The notes under the pieces were generated by a model, which worked only from the letters and a program-made list of their open reading frames with translations, had not been told where the DNA came from and did no database searches. From positions 1 to 7,987 of the forward strand of contig JAPLZT010000071.1 of assembly GCA_026394855.1 (NCBI GenBank): DNA of 7,987 nt, given 5' to 3'. Within the stretch, counting starts at the first letter, position 1. Each line of letters starts with the position of its first letter. This document shows positions 1 to 4,331 of the stretch, one piece after another. Source of the DNA: Candidatus Woesebacteria bacterium (GTDB lineage Bacteria; Patescibacteriota; Microgenomatia; UBA8517). A program made the position numbers and the translations under genes.

Positions 1-105
1 TTCGGTGACCCTACAACACATGTTTCCGGTAAACCCGAAGATGAATTGAAATTGGGTGGAAAAAATATAGCAAGACACAAGAGTAACAATAATAAGCATC
101 ATTAG
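1..105 (+). CDS. C-terminal tail of an unidentified protein (5' end outside window)
   Basis: Frame 1 is open from the window edge to a TAG at 103-105 and gives 34 residues beginning FGDPTTHVSGKPEDEL. The tail is polar and basic, rich in Asn, His and Lys near the end, as is common for disordered C-termini. The other two forward frames hit stops early (tga at 6-8 in one; a stop after about 14 codons in the other). I do not recognise the family, and the fragment is too short to assign a function. It lies 32 bp upstream of uppP on the same strand, and I see no terminator hairpin between them. It could be a chance open frame, since it is short. Confidence 0.45.
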   Translation, partial: FGDPTTHVSGKPEDELKLGGKNIARHKSNNNKHH

Positions 106-123
106 AAATAGGATTCCATTTAA

Positions 124-129
124 TATAAA
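124..129 (+). promoter_or_regulatory. -10 box of uppP (near-leaderless)
   Basis: TATAAA lies 8 nt upstream of the ATG at 138, so transcription would begin within about two bases of the start codon. No convincing -35 element is seen 16-18 bp upstream, and there is no Shine-Dalgarno sequence. The support is the same spacing at other genes in this window. Confidence 0.4.
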
Positions 130-137
130 CTGGTAAT

Positions 138-893
138 ATGAGTTTACTGCATGTTTTTATTCTTTCAGCGGTTGAAGGCATTACCGAATTTCTTCCCATT
201 TCTTCAACGGGACATATGATTTTGGCTTCCAAACTTCTAGGAATTGTCGAAACTGATTTTGTTAAAACTTTTGAAATTGTAATTCAGCTTGGAGCAATAC
301 TCGCAGTTGTTGTTCTTTACTTTAAGAAATTTTTTAAAAGCTTTGATTTATATAAAAAACTGTTTGTGGCTTTTGTACCGACCGCAATTGTTGGTTTCTT
401 CCTCTACCCTTTTATCAAGGGTTATTTACTGGGAAGTTCTCAAGTTGTTGTTTGGAGCTTGTTTTTGGGCGGTATCGCTATAATTTTGTTTGAAAAATAC
501 CACAAACCCACCGTTCACCGTTCACTGACCACTGTTCACTATCTTATAATCGGTCTTTTTCAATCTCTTTCCGTAATTCCGGGAGTATCACGCGCAGCAG
601 CAACCATTATAGGAGGGCTCACATTGGGATTAAGCAGGGAATCGGCAACTGAGTTTTCTTTTCTTTTGGCCGTTCCTACTATGATGGCAGCTTCGGCATT
701 AGATATTTATAAATCAAGAAGTATTTTAATGTCGGGAAATTTGTCGATGCTTCTAATTGGAACTTTATTATCTTTTATTTTCGCAGCGATAGCCGTGAAG
801 TTTTTGATAGGCTATGTTAAAAAGCATAACTTTATAGCCTTTGGAGTTTATAGGATTGTCCTCGCCCTTCTCTTTTGGATGTTTATGAAGTAA
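138..893 (+). CDS. uppP: Undecaprenyl-diphosphatase (UppP/BacA)
   Basis: Integral membrane enzyme that dephosphorylates undecaprenyl pyrophosphate to undecaprenyl phosphate. This recycles the lipid carrier for peptidoglycan and surface glycans, and in known bacteria the enzyme gives bacitracin resistance. The protein has 251 residues, slightly shorter than the usual ~265-280. Both family signatures are present: EGITEFLPISSTGH at about residues 13-26 and PGVSRAAAT at 148-156, with the family's conserved Glu, His and Arg visible. The second motif is normally SRSG or SRSA, so Ser is replaced by Ala at 153. Hydrophobic helices fill the rest. The start ATG at 138 matches the family N-terminus, which begins a few residues before the first helix. 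It has no Shine-Dalgarno site but a -10-like box directly upstream. Codons 124-135, in a loop between helices, consist of a heptamer tandem repeat. It converges on the next gene with only 4 bp between stop codons. Confidence 0.95.
   Translation: MSLLHVFILSAVEGITEFLPISSTGHMILASKLLGIVETDFVKTFEIVIQLGAILAVVVLYFKKFFKSFDLYKKLFVAFVPTAIVGFFLYPFIKGYLLGSSQVVVWSLFLGGIAIILFEKYHKPTVHRSLTTVHYLIIGLFQSLSVIPGVSRAAATIIGGLTLGLSRESATEFSFLLAVPTMMAASALDIYKSRSILMSGNLSMLLIGTLLSFIFAAIAVKFLIGYVKKHNFIAFGVYRIVLALLFWMFMK
507..541 (+). repeat. Degenerate 7-bp tandem repeat inside uppP
   Basis: Five heptamer units run in register: CCCACCG, TTCACCG, TTCACTG, ACCACTG, TTCACTA. On the minus strand the consensus is GTGAACG/GTGGTCA. 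Because 21 nt equals three units, the reading frame stays open and the encoded peptide repeats a TVH phrase (residues 125-127 and 132-134). The repeat sits in a loop between predicted membrane helices, just before the helix leading to the PGVSR motif. It resembles the short heptameric repeats known from some cyanobacteria. Spread of the repeat into the gene is an inference. Confidence 0.6.
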
Positions 894-897
894 AAGT

Positions 898-1164
898 TTA
901 TTCTCTTTCGTGACGAGGCCTGTATATTACTTTTTTCCCTTCAGATAATCTTTGTTCTATCCTAAAAGGAGGAACCCCCAACCCATCAGCTGCTTCAGAA
1001 ATTGCCTTGAGTCTTGATATTTCATCCAGACCTTCTTTGTCTGTATACACATTGAAAATGGAATCCTTTAAAATAAATCCCTTACGATACTTTCCATTTT
1101 CGAGGGAAATGACATTTTTTCCATGATGAGGAAAAATACCTAACGCATGAAGAGCTTGTAACAT
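898..1164 (-). CDS. Hypothetical 88-aa protein
   Basis: No family recognised. The product is 88 residues, soluble, with no signal peptide or membrane helix. The C-terminus is strongly basic and charged (EGKKVIYRPRHERE). The middle segment EGLDEISRLKAISEAADGLG looks helical. The ATG at 1164 is chosen because a very good promoter (TTAACA, 17 bp, TATAAG) ends 6 nt before it. This is the best direct evidence that the frame is a real gene with a leaderless message. It lies 38 bp downstream of tRNA-Val on the same strand and converges on uppP with 4 bp between stops. A short DNA- or RNA-binding role would fit the charge, but nothing in the sequence proves it. Confidence 0.6.
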   Translation of the reverse strand: MLQALHALGIFPHHGKNVISLENGKYRKGFILKDSIFNVYTDKEGLDEISRLKAISEAADGLGVPPFRIEQRLSEGKKVIYRPRHERE

Positions 1165-1170
1165 GGTTTT

Positions 1171-1199
1171 CTTATAGCACTAACCGTGTTTTCTGTTAA
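1171..1199 (-). promoter_or_regulatory. Promoter of the 88-aa gene
   Basis: Reading the minus strand, TTAACA (1199-1194) is followed by a 17-bp spacer and TATAAG (1176-1171), then 6 nt to the ATG. Five of six -35 bases and five of six -10 bases match consensus. The predicted transcription start falls on or next to the start codon, and no Shine-Dalgarno sequence exists. The -35 box begins 3 bp beyond the 3' end of tRNA-Val. Confidence 0.65.
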
Positions 1200-1202
1200 A
1201 TT

Positions 1203-1279
1203 TGGTGGACCCGCCCCGGTTCGAACGGGGGACCTTTGCAATGTCAATGCAACGCTCTAACCAACTGAGCTACGAGTCC
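1203..1279 (-). tRNA. tRNA-Val (GAC)
   Basis: Full cloverleaf of 77 nt with encoded CCA. The acceptor arm is GGACTCG paired with CGGGTCC (one T-G wobble) and the D arm is GCTCAGTTGGTTAGAGC. The anticodon stem TTGCA/TGCAA encloses loop TTGACAT, with anticodon GAC. The T arm is CCCCG-TTCGAAC-CGGGG. The discriminator is A and CCA occupies 1205-1203. It reads GUC and GUU codons. Confidence 0.97.
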
Positions 1280-1290
1280 TCGTACGGATA

Positions 1291-1319
1291 ATTATAACTT
1301 ATTACTTGTAAATTATAAA
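1291..1319 (-). promoter_or_regulatory. Promoter of tRNA-Val
   Basis: On the minus strand, TTTATA (1319-1314), a 17-bp spacer and a perfect TATAAT (1296-1291) lie 11 nt before the mature 5' end of the tRNA. The spacing suits a short 5' leader removed by RNase P. Confidence 0.6.
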
Positions 1320-1327
1320 TTATTGGT

Positions 1328-1963
1328 CTATCCAGCTGATCTTTGGGAATAGCTTTCTCCGGAAAGAAGGAATGAAGACCCCTTTTTCTTATACATTGCC
1401 CAGAAGTTTTTCTTCTCTGCTCGCCTATTTGATGCTCCCAGCCAAGTCGAAGCTGAGTCTATGTTTTTCCTGAAATTTCTAATAAATTCAATTATTTTTT
1501 TAAAAAAGATCAGATGGTAGATTCCTGGTTGGGCCGGAGCCTGCATTACGGCAACTTCAACTTTCTCTCCTAGCCCTTGGGTGGTTTTGGCAAGATATTG
1601 GACTTCCTGCATAAGGGCTTGAAGCTGAATTTTTAGTTCATTGGTTCTTTTCTCCGAAACAATCTTTTCTTCAGAAGTTAATCTTCTTTCAAAAGCAATT
1701 TGATTTCTAAGTTTTAAGTTTTCCTGATGTTGTCCGGAAAGAAGATCCGAAAATTCCAAAGATTCTCCTGCATGAATATCCCCCGATGCTTTTTTATTTG
1801 GATTTCTTCTATTTAAAATTTGCTCAAGAAGGTCTTTGGATATTCCTCCCAAAAGATCTGTGTTTATAGATGATGCGACACCACCGCCTATGTCCTTTAA
1901 AGACTCCAGGACATTTGTGCGTCTAACTGCGGTTTGAACTTTAGCTTTTTGAGCTTTGTCCAT
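1328..1963 (-). CDS. Conserved-looking hypothetical protein with central coiled coil (possibly a Patescibacteria-specific DUF)
   Basis: 211 residues with no signal peptide. The N-terminal third (about 1-60) is basic and polar. Residues ~75-125 form a long charged helix suited to a coiled coil (ENLKLRNQIAFERRLTSEEK and following). A Pro/Ala linker (~138-146, APAQPG) follows, then a basic aromatic C-terminal module (YHLIFFKKIIEFIRNFRKNI, WLGASNRRAEKKNFW, and final YSQRSAG). This C-terminal arrangement looks like a family I associate with Microgenomates, perhaps DUF5660; that name is from memory and needs a profile search. It follows trigger factor by 19 bp on the same strand, so it is probably co-transcribed. 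No Shine-Dalgarno precedes its ATG. The linkage suggests, but does not prove, a ribosome- or protein-quality-related role. Confidence 0.75.
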   Translation of the reverse strand: MDKAQKAKVQTAVRRTNVLESLKDIGGGVASSINTDLLGGISKDLLEQILNRRNPNKKASGDIHAGESLEFSDLLSGQHQENLKLRNQIAFERRLTSEEKIVSEKRTNELKIQLQALMQEVQYLAKTTQGLGEKVEVAVMQAPAQPGIYHLIFFKKIIEFIRNFRKNIDSASTWLGASNRRAEKKNFWAMYKKKGSSFLLSGESYSQRSAG

Positions 1964-1982
1964 ACTATTTTATGGCTGAAGT

Positions 1983-2825
1983 TTAGACCAAGGATATAAG
2001 GTAGTCAAGTGCGGCACGTCTTGCAAGTACGCTTTGAATGAATCTTCTTTGCTCGGGGGTATTTAAGCTTTCCGCAAGCTTGGGATCTGCCGAAGCTGCT
2101 TTAATTGCTTCATCAACCAGGGCTTCGGTAACTTCTATTTTTTGATCCTTAATTACTTCATTTAGAATAAGTTCAATTGAAATTGTATTTTTGGCCTGAA
2201 GCTCATACTCTTCTCTTAATTTATCCGGGGTTTTACTGATTGAACCTAAATATCCTTCCAATGAAAGGCCAAGTTTTTCGATTCTTTGCAGAAGGGACGA
2301 AAGTCTTGCGTCAACTTCTTCGGAAACAAGAAGTTTGGGAATGTTAATTTTAATACTGTCTAATAGAACCTTTATCGCTTTTTGTTCCTTTTCTTCTTTA
2401 GTCGGTTCTTTAGGGGTTTTAATGATTCCTTCTTTAATTAATTTGGCATAGTCGGGAAGAATAATCATGGGAAGTTCGCAGGTTATTGCTCTTACCTGCC
2501 AGTTTTCGTTAGGGTTAGCAGAAATTAGCTCAAATTTAGGATAAATTGCAGGTTTTATCTTGTTTTCGTTAATTGCAGAGGATAGTGCTTTAGGTAAGAT
2601 CTTTGCCAGTGCCTTTTCTGTTAAAGTGGCTGCTGGAATTTTTTCTTTTACTTTCTCAATAGGTGCATTTCCTTTTCTAAATCCCGGGATCTCAACTTCT
2701 TTGGCGTATTCTTCTGCAACCGCACTCTGAGCAGAAGAAATAAGGCTATAGGGAATGGTAAAGGTAATTTGAATATTGCCGTTATCTTCTTTAGCAACCG
2801 TTGATGTGATTTTTGCGTCAGCCAT
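1983..2825 (-). CDS. tig: Trigger factor lacking the PPIase domain
   Basis: Ribosome-associated chaperone that binds nascent chains at the exit tunnel. The protein has 280 residues against ~430-450 in typical bacteria. The N-terminal ribosome-binding domain (about 1-115) holds the signature GFRKGNAP at 48-55. After LPDYAKLI (~123-130) the sequence passes through a short linker (KTPKEPTKEEKEQ) straight into the C-terminal helical arms (~145-280, with IPKLLVSEEVDARL and GLSLEGYL). The FKBP-like PPIase domain normally inserted there is absent. No frameshift or gap is visible, so this is a domain architecture and not damage. The ATG at 2825 fits the family N-terminus and lies 6 nt after an extended -10. 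It is flanked by the 57-aa gene upstream (12 bp between its stop and this start) and the coiled-coil gene downstream. Confidence 0.93.
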   Translation of the reverse strand: MADAKITSTVAKEDNGNIQITFTIPYSLISSAQSAVAEEYAKEVEIPGFRKGNAPIEKVKEKIPAATLTEKALAKILPKALSSAINENKIKPAIYPKFELISANPNENWQVRAITCELPMIILPDYAKLIKEGIIKTPKEPTKEEKEQKAIKVLLDSIKINIPKLLVSEEVDARLSSLLQRIEKLGLSLEGYLGSISKTPDKLREEYELQAKNTISIELILNEVIKDQKIEVTEALVDEAIKAASADPKLAESLNTPEQRRFIQSVLARRAALDYLISLV

Positions 2826-2831
2826 GGAGAT

Positions 2832-2840
2832 ATTATATCA
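2832..2840 (-). promoter_or_regulatory. Extended -10 promoter of tig
   Basis: The minus strand reads TGATATAAT, a full TGn-TATAAT extended -10, then 6 nt to the ATG of tig. The TGA of this element is also the stop codon of the 57-aa gene upstream. No good -35 is seen, as is usual for extended -10 promoters. The tig message would be leaderless. Confidence 0.6.
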
Positions 2841-3011
2841 CGACCCACCTTTGTGCTGGGTATGAAATTGGGTGGGATTAAACTTTGGGCTTTGAAAATT
2901 AGGCTTCCCGGAAAATCTGGAACCCCTAAAAAAGCTTGGGGTTCTAAATCCCAAGGCTGGTTCAAGTTTGCTTTTTACAAGAGGTGTTGATGTTGCCTTT
3001 GCTTTTGGCAT
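2838..3011 (-). CDS. 57-aa basic, Phe-rich small protein
   Basis: Family not firmly recognised. The product is 57 residues with about a dozen Lys/Arg, one acidic residue (Glu17) and seven Phe spaced through the chain. The C-terminal half carries the pattern FSGKPNFQSPKFNPTQFHTQ and ends HKGGS. It looks disordered and nucleic-acid- or ribosome-binding; this is inference from composition. The ATG at 3011 is preferred to the in-frame TTG at 3026, which lies across the -10 box TATAAT (3023-3018); the ATG is 6 nt after that box. It directly precedes trigger factor, and its stop TGA is part of the tig promoter. A longer overlapping frame at 2648-2965 in another phase is a shadow of tig and of this gene. 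Confidence 0.6.
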   Translation of the reverse strand: MPKAKATSTPLVKSKLEPALGFRTPSFFRGSRFSGKPNFQSPKFNPTQFHTQHKGGS

Positions 3012-3027
3012 ATGTTTATTATACAAT
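2999..3027 (+). promoter_or_regulatory. Possible promoter of the RRM gene with ~100-nt leader
   Basis: TTGCTT (2999-3004), a 17-bp spacer and TACAAT (3022-3027) would start a message with an untranslated leader of about 100 nt. A second, weaker possibility is TTGATA at 3070-3075 with a poor -10 near 3091. The choice is uncertain. Confidence 0.3.
3018..3023 (-). promoter_or_regulatory. -10 box of the 57-aa gene
   Basis: A perfect TATAAT on the minus strand is preceded directly by TG and followed by 6 nt and ATG. No -35 is convincing. The box overlaps a possible -10 on the opposite strand for the RRM gene (TACAAT, 3022-3027), so the two divergent promoters may exclude each other. Confidence 0.5.
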
Positions 3028-3117
3028 ACTCTTGCCCGTCTTAGAGTGTTAGCTTTGTAAGGTAGGAGTTTGATACTTCCGACATCTTCATAGTTAAGTC
3101 TTCTAGTAAGGGATTAG

Positions 3118-3126
3118 AAAGGAGAT
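3118..3126 (+). promoter_or_regulatory. Shine-Dalgarno site of the RRM gene
   Basis: AAAGGAGAT with GGAG 9 nt before the ATG at 3134. It is the only strong ribosome binding site I find before a gene in this window, and it fixes the start. Confidence 0.85.
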
Positions 3127-3133
3127 AAAATTC

Positions 3134-3391
3134 ATGGCAGCTAAATTATTTATAGGAAATTTGGATTACACCGTTACAGGTGATGATCTTAAAACTTTGT
3201 TTGCACAAGCAGGAACTGTTGTTGACGCCGTAGTTATTATGGACAAAATGACAGGAAGATCCCGCGGATTTGGTTTTGTTGAAATGTCTTCTGATGAAGA
3301 AGCTAAAAAAGCAATTGAAACCTTAAACGGAGCAGACCTTAAAGCAAGAAAGATTAACGTCAATGAGGCTAAACCTCAGGAAGCTCGTTAA
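3134..3391 (+). CDS. RRM-domain RNA-binding protein
   Basis: 85 residues forming a single RNA recognition motif that binds single-stranded RNA. RNP2 is LFIGNL (5-10) and RNP1 is RGFGFVEM (44-51), with the aromatic residues used for base stacking in place. The remaining strand and helix segments (EEAKKAIETLNG, RKINVNEAKP) match the fold. There is no Gly-rich tail, unlike many cyanobacterial Rbp proteins. Relatives in other bacteria are often cold-induced and abundant. The strong Shine-Dalgarno and long leader here suggest high or regulated translation, which is an inference. It faces away from the 57-aa gene and converges on DUF192, with a strong hairpin just after the stop. Confidence 0.93.
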   Translation: MAAKLFIGNLDYTVTGDDLKTLFAQAGTVVDAVVIMDKMTGRSRGFGFVEMSSDEEAKKAIETLNGADLKARKINVNEAKPQEAR

Positions 3392-3411
3392 TTTGCTTTT
3401 CGGTTAGTTTT

Positions 3412-3459
3412 AAAGTGGGTAAGAGACGCTACTCAGTTATGATAGCGTCTCCCACTTTT
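3412..3459. terminator. Long hairpin between convergent RRM and DUF192 genes
   Basis: GAGACGCTA (3423-3431) pairs with TAGCGTCTC (3443-3451) around an 11-nt loop. An outer stem AAAGTGG (3412-3418) pairs with CCACTTT (3452-3458), leaving a 4-nt bulge. The + strand continues TTTTATATT, so it probably terminates the RRM message. On the minus strand the trailing T run is short. The stop codon of DUF192 (3429-3431) lies in the stem, so the hairpin also encodes that protein's last residues. Confidence 0.7.
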
Positions 3460-3938
3460 ATATTGTGAAGATCTGAATAACCGGAATTAACCTCCAGAAC
3501 ATAATCAACAGCAGTTTTTGGGCTGTATAACTTAAGGTTTTTGTCAGGCGTACCTACGGCCGGAGGTTCAATATCTTTATCGATTTGAATTATTTTTCCG
3601 TCTTTGATCCAAATGATATCAATTGCAATCTTCATATCCTTCATCCAGAAGGTTGGAGTTGCCTTATTATTGCCAATTACAAACAACATTCCTGTGTCTT
3701 TATCTAAACTGGATCTGCCGGATAGTCCCTTTTGTCTTTCTGTGTCAGTTTGGGCAATTTCTGCCGTAACTTTCGTGTCCCCTATTTTAACGGTTTTGGT
3801 TTCTCGAACTATGGGTGTTTTTGTTGAATTAATAGGCAGTGGAGAAAGACCTTGATTTTTTCTATAAAATATTCCCGAAACAGTAATGAAAATAATGGTC
3901 AAAAGTATCGGAAGTATGACTTTTTTAAAACTATCCAT
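3429..3938 (-). CDS. DUF192 family protein, membrane-anchored
   Basis: 169 residues. A hydrophobic segment at about 7-24 (ILPILLTIIFITVSGIF) acts as a signal anchor, followed by a polar linker. The DUF192 domain spans ~47-169. Its hallmarks are QKGLSGRSSL (69-78), GMLFV (83-87), FWMKDMKIAIDIIWI (97-111) and the late VLEVNSG segment. The function of DUF192 proteins is not established; they are small, often exported beta-rich proteins. It begins directly after the stop of the 41-aa membrane peptide (TAA then ATG, no gap). A promoter-like pair lies within that small gene. The end overlaps the convergent terminator hairpin. Confidence 0.9.
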   Translation of the reverse strand: MDSFKKVILPILLTIIFITVSGIFYRKNQGLSPLPINSTKTPIVRETKTVKIGDTKVTAEIAQTDTERQKGLSGRSSLDKDTGMLFVIGNNKATPTFWMKDMKIAIDIIWIKDGKIIQIDKDIEPPAVGTPDKNLKLYSPKTAVDYVLEVNSGYSDLHNIKVGDAIITE

Positions 3939-4064
3939 TTAAGGGTGTATAAGTGAATAAAGAATCGCAACAACTAATGCAAAGATTATAGCAGGAATAA
4001 AAAGAAAAAAGATATTATAATTTCTATTAAGCTTATTTGTATGAAGATGTATGAACTCGGACAT
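3939..4064 (-). CDS. 41-aa single-pass membrane peptide
   Basis: A short gene starting MSEFIHLHTNKLNRNYNIFF. The polar N-terminus (1-16) is followed by one hydrophobic helix at about 18-38 (FFLFIPAIIFALVVAILYSL), then IHP and TAA. Lys and Arg before the helix suggest an N-in orientation. The start is supported by an excellent promoter: TTGAAA, 17 bp, TACAAT, then 8 nt to ATG. Its stop codon touches the ATG of DUF192, so the two are likely one unit and perhaps translationally coupled. I know no family for it. The promoter, hydropathy and zero-gap junction together argue it is a real gene. Confidence 0.65.
   Translation of the reverse strand: MSEFIHLHTNKLNRNYNIFFLFIPAIIFALVVAILYSLIHP
3946..3973 (-). 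promoter_or_regulatory. Possible internal promoter for the DUF192 gene
   Basis: On the minus strand, TTGTTG (3973-3968), a 16-bp spacer and TATACA (3951-3946) are followed by 7 nt and the ATG. It lies inside the 41-aa gene, so it would let DUF192 be made alone. The match is moderate. Confidence 0.35.
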
Positions 4065-4072
4065 TAATAATC

Positions 4073-4101
4073 ATTGTAGTTTGTAATTAACTATTTTTCA
4101 A
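4073..4101 (-). promoter_or_regulatory. Promoter of the 41-aa peptide / DUF192 unit
   Basis: On the minus strand, TTGAAA (4101-4096), a 17-bp spacer and TACAAT (4078-4073), then 8 nt to the ATG at 4064. Five of six bases match in each box. It starts 3 bp beyond the 3' end of tRNA-Leu(UAG), the same arrangement as the promoter behind tRNA-Val. Confidence 0.65.
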
Positions 4102-4103
4102 TC

Positions 4104-4190
4104 TGGTGCCGGGGACAGGAATTGAACCTGCACGCCTTTAAAGGGCACTAGGTCCTAAACCTAGCGTGTATACCGTTTCACCACCCCGGC
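4104..4190 (-). tRNA. tRNA-Leu (UAG)
   Basis: Class II tRNA of 87 nt with encoded CCA. The acceptor GCCGGGG pairs with CCCCGGC. The anticodon stem CTAGG/CCTAG holds loop TTTAGGA with anticodon TAG. A long variable arm is built on GCCCTTTAAAGGC. The T arm is GCAGG-TTCAATT-CCTGT. Discriminator A is followed by CCA at 4106-4104. It reads CUA and CUG codons. Confidence 0.97.
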
Positions 4191-4202
4191 CTGCTTAAGG
4201 CT

Positions 4203-4208
4203 ATTATA
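4203..4208 (-). promoter_or_regulatory. -10 box of tRNA-Leu (UAG)
   Basis: TATAAT on the minus strand, 12 nt before the mature tRNA. It lies just after the T-rich tail of the terminator upstream. No clear -35 is seen because that position is occupied by the terminator stem. Confidence 0.5.
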
Positions 4209-4212
4209 TATC

Positions 4213-4244
4213 AAAAAGAAGGGGGATATCTTGCGATACCCCCC
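4213..4244 (-). terminator. Rho-independent terminator with GNRA tetraloop
   Basis: The minus-strand RNA folds GGGGGGTATC (4244-4235) with GATATCCCCC (4230-4221) around loop GCAA. That gives a 10-bp stem including one G-U pair, followed by TTCTTTTT (4220-4213). It ends transcription coming from the methyltransferase side, and from the small promoter at 4303-4331, just before tRNA-Leu(UAG). Confidence 0.85.
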
Positions 4245-4298
4245 AAAAAAAATCCCAACGCCTGTTTCAGTTTTACCTGAACAAGCCTCGAAATCTGT
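4213..4298 (-). ncRNA. Candidate small RNA (~85 nt)
   Basis: A near-consensus promoter (4331-4303) and the terminator at 4244-4213 bracket a short stretch with no open frame of note. The predicted RNA starts near 4296-4298. Its first hairpin pairs CTTGTTCAG with CTGAAACAGG (one bulged A, loop GTAAAA). A competing pairing uses 5' GAACA with TGTTC. A single-stranded TTTTTTTT (4252-4245) precedes the terminator stem. I see no SRP, 6S, tmRNA or RNase P signature. Alternatively it is a leader or attenuator for tRNA-Leu, although that tRNA seems to have its own -10. Expression is not shown. Confidence 0.5.
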
Positions 4299-4302
4299 TC
4301 GT

Positions 4303-4331
4303 ACTATAGCATGGTAACTATGGGTTGTCAA
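4303..4331 (-). promoter_or_regulatory. Near-consensus sigma-70 promoter of the candidate small RNA
   Basis: On the minus strand, a perfect TTGACA (4331-4326), a 17-bp spacer and TATAGT (4308-4303). It is the strongest -35/-10 match in the window. The TGA stop of the methyltransferase gene is embedded in the -35 hexamer. No plausible start codon follows at the leaderless distance, so the product is likely an RNA. Confidence 0.75.

Noticed and set aside
11..232. 73-aa minus-strand open frame at the left end
   Set aside because: It overlaps the uppP start and the better forward tail frame, has no promoter-like start and no recognisable domain; its composition looks like antisense of coding DNA.
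2844..2876. CCCACC/GGTGGG hairpin upstream of tig as a terminator or operator
   Set aside because: Only 6 bp with a 21-nt loop, no T run, and fully inside the 57-aa coding sequence; likely chance.
2648..2965. 105-aa minus-strand open frame overlapping tig and the 57-aa gene
   Set aside because: It is out of frame with tig, which has strong family evidence there, and its composition is typical of a shadow frame.
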